Assembly (NCBI GenBank): GCA_020846635.1
Contig: JADLDO010000047.1
Span: 372,001 to 436,000 of the forward strand
Source: Caldilineaceae bacterium
GTDB taxonomy: Bacteria; Chloroflexota; Anaerolineae; Caldilineales; Caldilineaceae
Direction of reading: 5' to 3'
DNA: 64,000 nucleotides
The notes below the pieces were generated by a model, which saw nothing but the letters and a program-made list of their open reading frames with translations, did no database searches and had not been told where the DNA came from. Made by a program: the position numbers and the translations under genes. This document shows, piece by piece, positions 62,155 through 64,000 of this stretch (positions within the stretch are counted from its first letter, which is position 1; each line of letters opens with the position of its first letter).

Positions 62155-62169
62155 CCACCTGATAGGTGG
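62155..62169. promoter_or_regulatory. Inverted repeat CCACCT-GAT-AGGTGG
   Basis: A perfect 6-bp dyad with a 3-bp centre in the 244-bp divergent region between the MetF-like and DUF1405 genes. A TATAAT (62120-62125) lies 30 bp to the left and could serve as -10 element for the DUF1405 gene, placing the dyad just after the transcription start. Confidence 0.4.
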
Positions 62170-62262
62170 ATAATAAGCAGATCATAAGAATAGATAATCG
62201 GCGAACAGGTTGGCTGGTTTTCCCTGGGTTGGGCCTGGGGATATGAGCGGGGAGAGATGACA

Positions 62263-63099
62263 ATGGCAGCGTGGATGGCCCACTGGGTACGGTGGGGAAA
62301 GCAGGTGGTTGCAGGCCCCCAACTTTTGGCGTTGCTCTTGGTGATGAACCTGGCGGCCTACTTCGCCGGTCTGCTTTTCTGGTATGGTTATGTGATGACA
62401 GACTCCACGACCCCCATGTGGGCATGGCCCTTTATTCCCGACTGCCCGCTGTTTGGTCTGTTGGGCGGGCTGGGGCTGTTGATGGTGATTGCCCAAAGCC
62501 GCTGGTCGGTGGCGGCGCAAATCCAGGGCCAACGGTGGCTATGGATCGTGGCGCTGGTTTCGGTGGCGGTTTGGCTCTCGACCTATTTGCCAGGGGTAAG
62601 CGCCGGCTGGGCGCAGCAAGGGGCTATGTTTGCCCTTTGGAGTTGGGCATTGTTGGTGGCCGCGATTTGGTTCCGTCGCCCGCCTGCCTGGCTGCTGGGC
62701 ATCTTTGCGTTTGGACAGATCAAATATGGCATCTGGACCATTACGGCATGGCTGCTCTATTGGCGCAGCACCGCCGAGCTTTTCGGGGCTCCCCATTTTA
62801 GCTTTGACAGTATCTCCATGACCCTGGCCCACATTGGGCTTGCGGCTCAAGGACTTTTGCTGCTTACCTATTTTCGGCCCACACGTCTCGCCACCGTGGC
62901 GGCGTTGGTCTGGTTTGGGCTGAGCGATTTTGTAGACTATGGGCTGGGCTTTTATCCTGCGATTCCAGAGCAACTGATCTCGCTGGAGATCGTGCAGTGG
63001 AGCACGATCACGGTGACGTTGTTGCTGGTTGCCCTATATTGGCTTTATTCTTTTTCCCTCGATCCATTCAGGCCGGTTGCCACGCAGACGCAACGTTGA
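62263..63099 (+). CDS. DUF1405-type membrane protein
   Basis: A 278-residue protein with seven hydrophobic segments. The ATG at 62263 is preferred over 62257 because GGGGAG is 8 nt upstream. Family features: LLVMNLAAYFAGLLFWYGY, WAWPFIPDCPLFGLLGGLGLL, FAFGQIKYGIWTITAWLLYW and SMTLAHIGLAAQGLLLL, as in YpjA-like DUF1405 proteins. Function unknown; inner membrane. It is followed 54 bp later by the carboxyltransferase gene. Confidence 0.82.
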   Translation: MAAWMAHWVRWGKQVVAGPQLLALLLVMNLAAYFAGLLFWYGYVMTDSTTPMWAWPFIPDCPLFGLLGGLGLLMVIAQSRWSVAAQIQGQRWLWIVALVSVAVWLSTYLPGVSAGWAQQGAMFALWSWALLVAAIWFRRPPAWLLGIFAFGQIKYGIWTITAWLLYWRSTAELFGAPHFSFDSISMTLAHIGLAAQGLLLLTYFRPTRLATVAALVWFGLSDFVDYGLGFYPAIPEQLISLEIVQWSTITVTLLLVALYWLYSFSLDPFRPVATQTQR

Positions 63100-63153
63100 C
63101 CGGCTGCAATCCAAACAGCGATTGAAGCTGCTTACCAAGAAGGTGAATTTTCC

Positions 63154-64000
63154 TTGAGCGATATCATGGTGGATTCCAAGATTCAGGAGTTACGCGCCAA
63201 AAAAGTCGAGGCTAAATTAGGGGGTGGTGAAGAACGTATCGCCCGCCAACATGCCAAAGGGCGCATGACCGCGCATGAGCGGTTGGAACTGTTGTTGGAC
63301 AAAGGCAGTTTTCGCGAGATTGATGTCTTTGTTACACACAACAGCAATGATTTTGGGCTGGGCGAGCAACGGATTTTGGGTGATGGTGTGGTCACGGGCT
63401 ATGGCACCATCAACGGGCGGCTGGTCTATGTCTATTCACAGGACTTCACGGTTTTTGGGGGCAGTGTGAGCCAGACGCACGCGGCCAAGATCTGCAAGAT
63501 TATGGATATGGCGATGCGTAATGGCGCGCCGATCATTGGGCTTAATGATTCGGGCGGGGCGCGCATCCAAGAAGGGGTGATGGCGCTGGCGGGCTATGCC
63601 GAAATTTTCTATCGCAATGTGATTGCATCGGGCGTCGTGCCGCAGATCAGCTTGATCATGGGGCCTTGTGCTGGGGGAGCTGTCTATAGCCCTGCCATTA
63701 CCGATTTTGTGGTGATGGTGAAGGATACCAGCCATATGTTTGTGACCGGGCCTGATGTGATTAAGGCTGTGACCCATGAAGATGTGACCTTTGAAGAATT
63801 GGGGGGCGCGTCGGTTCACTCCAGCAAGTCGGGCGTGTCGCATTTTGCCGCGGAAAACGAGGAGGACGCGCTCTTCTTGGTGCAGCAGTTGGTTGGCTAT
63901 TTCCCGTCGAACAACATGGATGATGCGCCGGTGCTGGCGAACCAGGACGATCCGCTGCGCCAGGATTCGGAGCTGAATACGATTATTCCCGATAGCCCGA
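63154..64000 (+). CDS. Acyl-CoA carboxylase carboxyltransferase (PccB/MmdA type), N-terminal part
   Basis: The frame runs off the right edge. It starts at a TTG at 63154 (AAGAAGGTG 8 nt upstream) or an ATG at 63166. The 282 visible residues match the carboxyltransferase of propionyl-/acetyl-CoA carboxylase or the methylmalonyl-CoA decarboxylase alpha subunit: RQHAKGRMTAHERLELLLD, GDGVVTGYGTINGRLVYVYSQDFTVFGGS, LNDSGGARIQEGV (CoA-binding), GPCAGGAVYSPA, FVTGPDVIK and FEELGGASVHSSKSG. It transfers CO2 between carboxybiotin and an acyl-CoA. BirA, 3 kb upstream, would biotinylate the carrier subunit. The acyl-CoA specificity cannot be judged here. Confidence 0.95.
   Translation, partial: MSDIMVDSKIQELRAKKVEAKLGGGEERIARQHAKGRMTAHERLELLLDKGSFREIDVFVTHNSNDFGLGEQRILGDGVVTGYGTINGRLVYVYSQDFTVFGGSVSQTHAAKICKIMDMAMRNGAPIIGLNDSGGARIQEGVMALAGYAEIFYRNVIASGVVPQISLIMGPCAGGAVYSPAITDFVVMVKDTSHMFVTGPDVIKAVTHEDVTFEELGGASVHSSKSGVSHFAAENEEDALFLVQQLVGYFPSNNMDDAPVLANQDDPLRQDSELNTIIPDSP

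Noticed and set aside
33205..63109. Identical 15-mer GTTGACCGGCTGCAA at 33205-33219 (28 bp before carB) and 63095-63109 (45 bp before the carboxyltransferase)
   Set aside because: Attractive as a shared control site of two bicarbonate-using enzymes, but one or more 15-base matches are expected by chance in 64 kb, and the flanks differ.

Overview
The window (64 kb, moderately GC-rich, dense and free of recognisable mobile elements) looks like a chromosomal segment of a Chloroflexota bacterium, probably of the Anaerolineae/Caldilineae side. Pointers are the tubulin-like (Tubulin_2-type) protein with an adjoining VWA protein, a TgpA-like transglutaminase, a DUF4013 protein, many lipoproteins with an AAC-type lipobox, and abundant orphan solute-binding proteins. 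This assignment is an inference from gene content only. No rRNA, tRNA, CRISPR array or insertion sequence was seen.

Layout. 1-7.6 kb: the end of a metallo-beta-lactamase-fold protein, a TgpA-like membrane transglutaminase downstream of a large secreted/membrane protein of unknown function, a small alpha/beta protein and a lipoprotein with two DsbA-type thioredoxin domains. 7.7-16.75 kb: the most unusual locus, a promoter followed by three large co-directional genes (exported VWA protein with a C-terminal membrane anchor; cytosolic tubulin/FtsZ-like protein with an intact GGTGSG loop; a membrane-anchored, collinear paralogue whose GTP-binding loop is destroyed), closed by an intrinsic terminator. 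16.8-25 kb: a Gfo/Idh/MocA oxidoreductase, MgtE, a sugar ABC transporter (binding protein and two permeases, no ATPase), TatA, and archease with the RNA ligase RtcB. 25.2-33 kb: a glutamine cyclotransferase, a hybrid histidine kinase, a Thr-rich anchored protein, PurD, a PNPOx-like flavoprotein and a VUT-family (queuosine precursor) transporter. 33.2-43.5 kb: CarB, a nucleotidyltransferase, a solute-binding protein made of two tandem family-3 domains, another binding protein, an amino-acid permease, and PdxS-PdxT. 43.6-52.8 kb: PotABC and PotD, an aldehyde dehydrogenase, a YtcJ-like amidohydrolase, and a BNR-repeat protein translationally coupled to a MoaD/ThiS-like protein. 52.8-64 kb: a secreted parallel beta-helix protein, a HemL-like aminotransferase with an Lrp/AsnC regulator, a DUF4013 membrane protein, BirA, a small membrane protein, a MetF-like protein, a DUF1405 membrane protein, and the start of an acyl-CoA carboxylase carboxyltransferase.

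How the genes may work together. The VWA/tubulin/degenerate-tubulin trio has the topology for a membrane-spanning cytoskeletal complex: polymer-forming GTPase inside, catalytically dead partner in the membrane, and ligand-binding VWA domain outside. The Pot transporter followed by aldehyde dehydrogenase and amidohydrolase suggests polyamine or amine uptake and oxidation. BirA and the carboxyltransferase fit biotin-dependent carboxylation. PdxST supplies PLP, which the HemL-like enzyme and many others need. Many transcription units end in hairpins that share one stem sequence (CCCGGAAGC/GCTTCCGGG), a genome-wide habit seen at least five times here. Start codons were chosen by Shine-Dalgarno position where possible; promoters were found by eye as -35/-10 pairs with 16-18 bp spacing and are predictions.
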